Source: Acinetobacter sichuanensis (lineage in GTDB: Bacteria; Pseudomonadota; Gammaproteobacteria; Pseudomonadales; Moraxellaceae). From it: a stretch of 55,173 nt of DNA. Location of the stretch: the NCBI RefSeq assembly GCF_003024515.2, contig NZ_PYIX02000028.1, positions 1-55,173 on the forward strand. The letters run 5' to 3'. The notes beneath the pieces were generated by a model. It ran no database searches. It saw only the letters and a list, made by a program, of their open reading frames with translations, and had not been told where the DNA came from. Numbering within the stretch: the stretch's first letter is position 1; the number at the start of each line of letters is the position of its first letter. The position numbers and the translations under genes are program-made. Shown piece by piece: positions 54,962 through 55,173 of the stretch.

Positions 54962-55173
54962 TTTTACTCACCTCCAATTGTGAGACTTAATTTCAACATA
55001 CAATGAATGGCTGTTCATTTTTTGTCTAAAACCTTATAAACATAAATATATACCTAAATAGTATTAAATTTATTTTTTGGTATAAAATGCCACCACTAAC
55101 TTATATTCATTATCAATAAAAATGATGTTTTATATGAAAAGTGTAACTAAGTGATTTTTAAAAGATAATAGAA

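Overview
The window is a chromosomal segment of an Acinetobacter species. It is AT-rich and densely coded. The gene order wza-wzb-wzc, FKBP isomerases, murJ, ampD, nadC, phospholipase C, rph marks the flank of the Acinetobacter capsule (K) locus. The order ribF-ileS-lspA-fkpB and the AAHS-type transporter also fit Moraxellaceae. The species cannot be fixed from the sequence alone; protein details suggest a non-baumannii Acinetobacter, but that is inference. I see no rRNA, tRNA, CRISPR array, insertion sequence or prophage gene.

Layout. 0.1-3.9 kb: capsule export genes wza, wzb and wzc, closed by a terminator. 4.0-5.5 kb: two tandem FKBP-type peptidyl-prolyl isomerases. 5.5-8.7 kb: murJ and ampD (leftward), then nadC. 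8.9-13.4 kb: an LtaS/MdoB-type membrane phosphotransferase facing a Tat-exported phospholipase C. The phospholipase has a tiny lipoprotein gene before it and a 49-codon membrane-peptide gene after it. 13.6-18.2 kb: rph, an AT-rich patch with an orphan gene, then a desaturase/ferredoxin-reductase pair with a divergent TetR regulator and DesT-like palindromes. 18.3-21.7 kb: dsbA, ubiG, a MupP-type phosphatase, a YciK-type reductase and a 59-codon gene. 21.9-24.1 kb: three RcnB-like periplasmic proteins around a leftward membrane protein. 24.2-30.7 kb: argA and an ssu sulfonate operon with two binding proteins. 31-33.9 kb: rutR, a nucleosidase-like gene, dnaJ and a small membrane protein. 34-39.2 kb: an RND efflux pump and adaptor with a divergent TetR regulator and a large palindrome. 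39.3-46.8 kb: ppc, a uracil/xanthine permease, a lipoprotein amidohydrolase and a TDT-family transporter. 47-52 kb: ribF, ileS, lspA and fkpB. 52.1-55 kb: an NADPH-FMN reductase, a probable unannotated small RNA, a lytic transglycosylase lipoprotein and an AAHS-family transporter.

Themes. Much of the window serves the cell envelope: capsule export, lipid II flipping (murJ), muropeptide recycling (ampD, mupP), lipoprotein maturation (lspA), disulfide formation (dsbA), periplasmic folding (FKBPs), a transglycosylase, phospholipid turnover and acyl-chain desaturation. A second theme is nutrient scavenging: sulfonates (ssu), pyrimidines or purines (RutR and the permease) and aromatic acids.

The least ordinary signals are: the structured RNA candidate at 52709-52866; the membrane peptide with a hairpin before its ribosome binding site (10767-10964); the palindromes that tie regulators to nearby genes (17462-17535, 38458-38493, 42219-42236); and the RcnB triplet with three different low-complexity linkers. 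I found no clear multi-gene system that looks wholly new.
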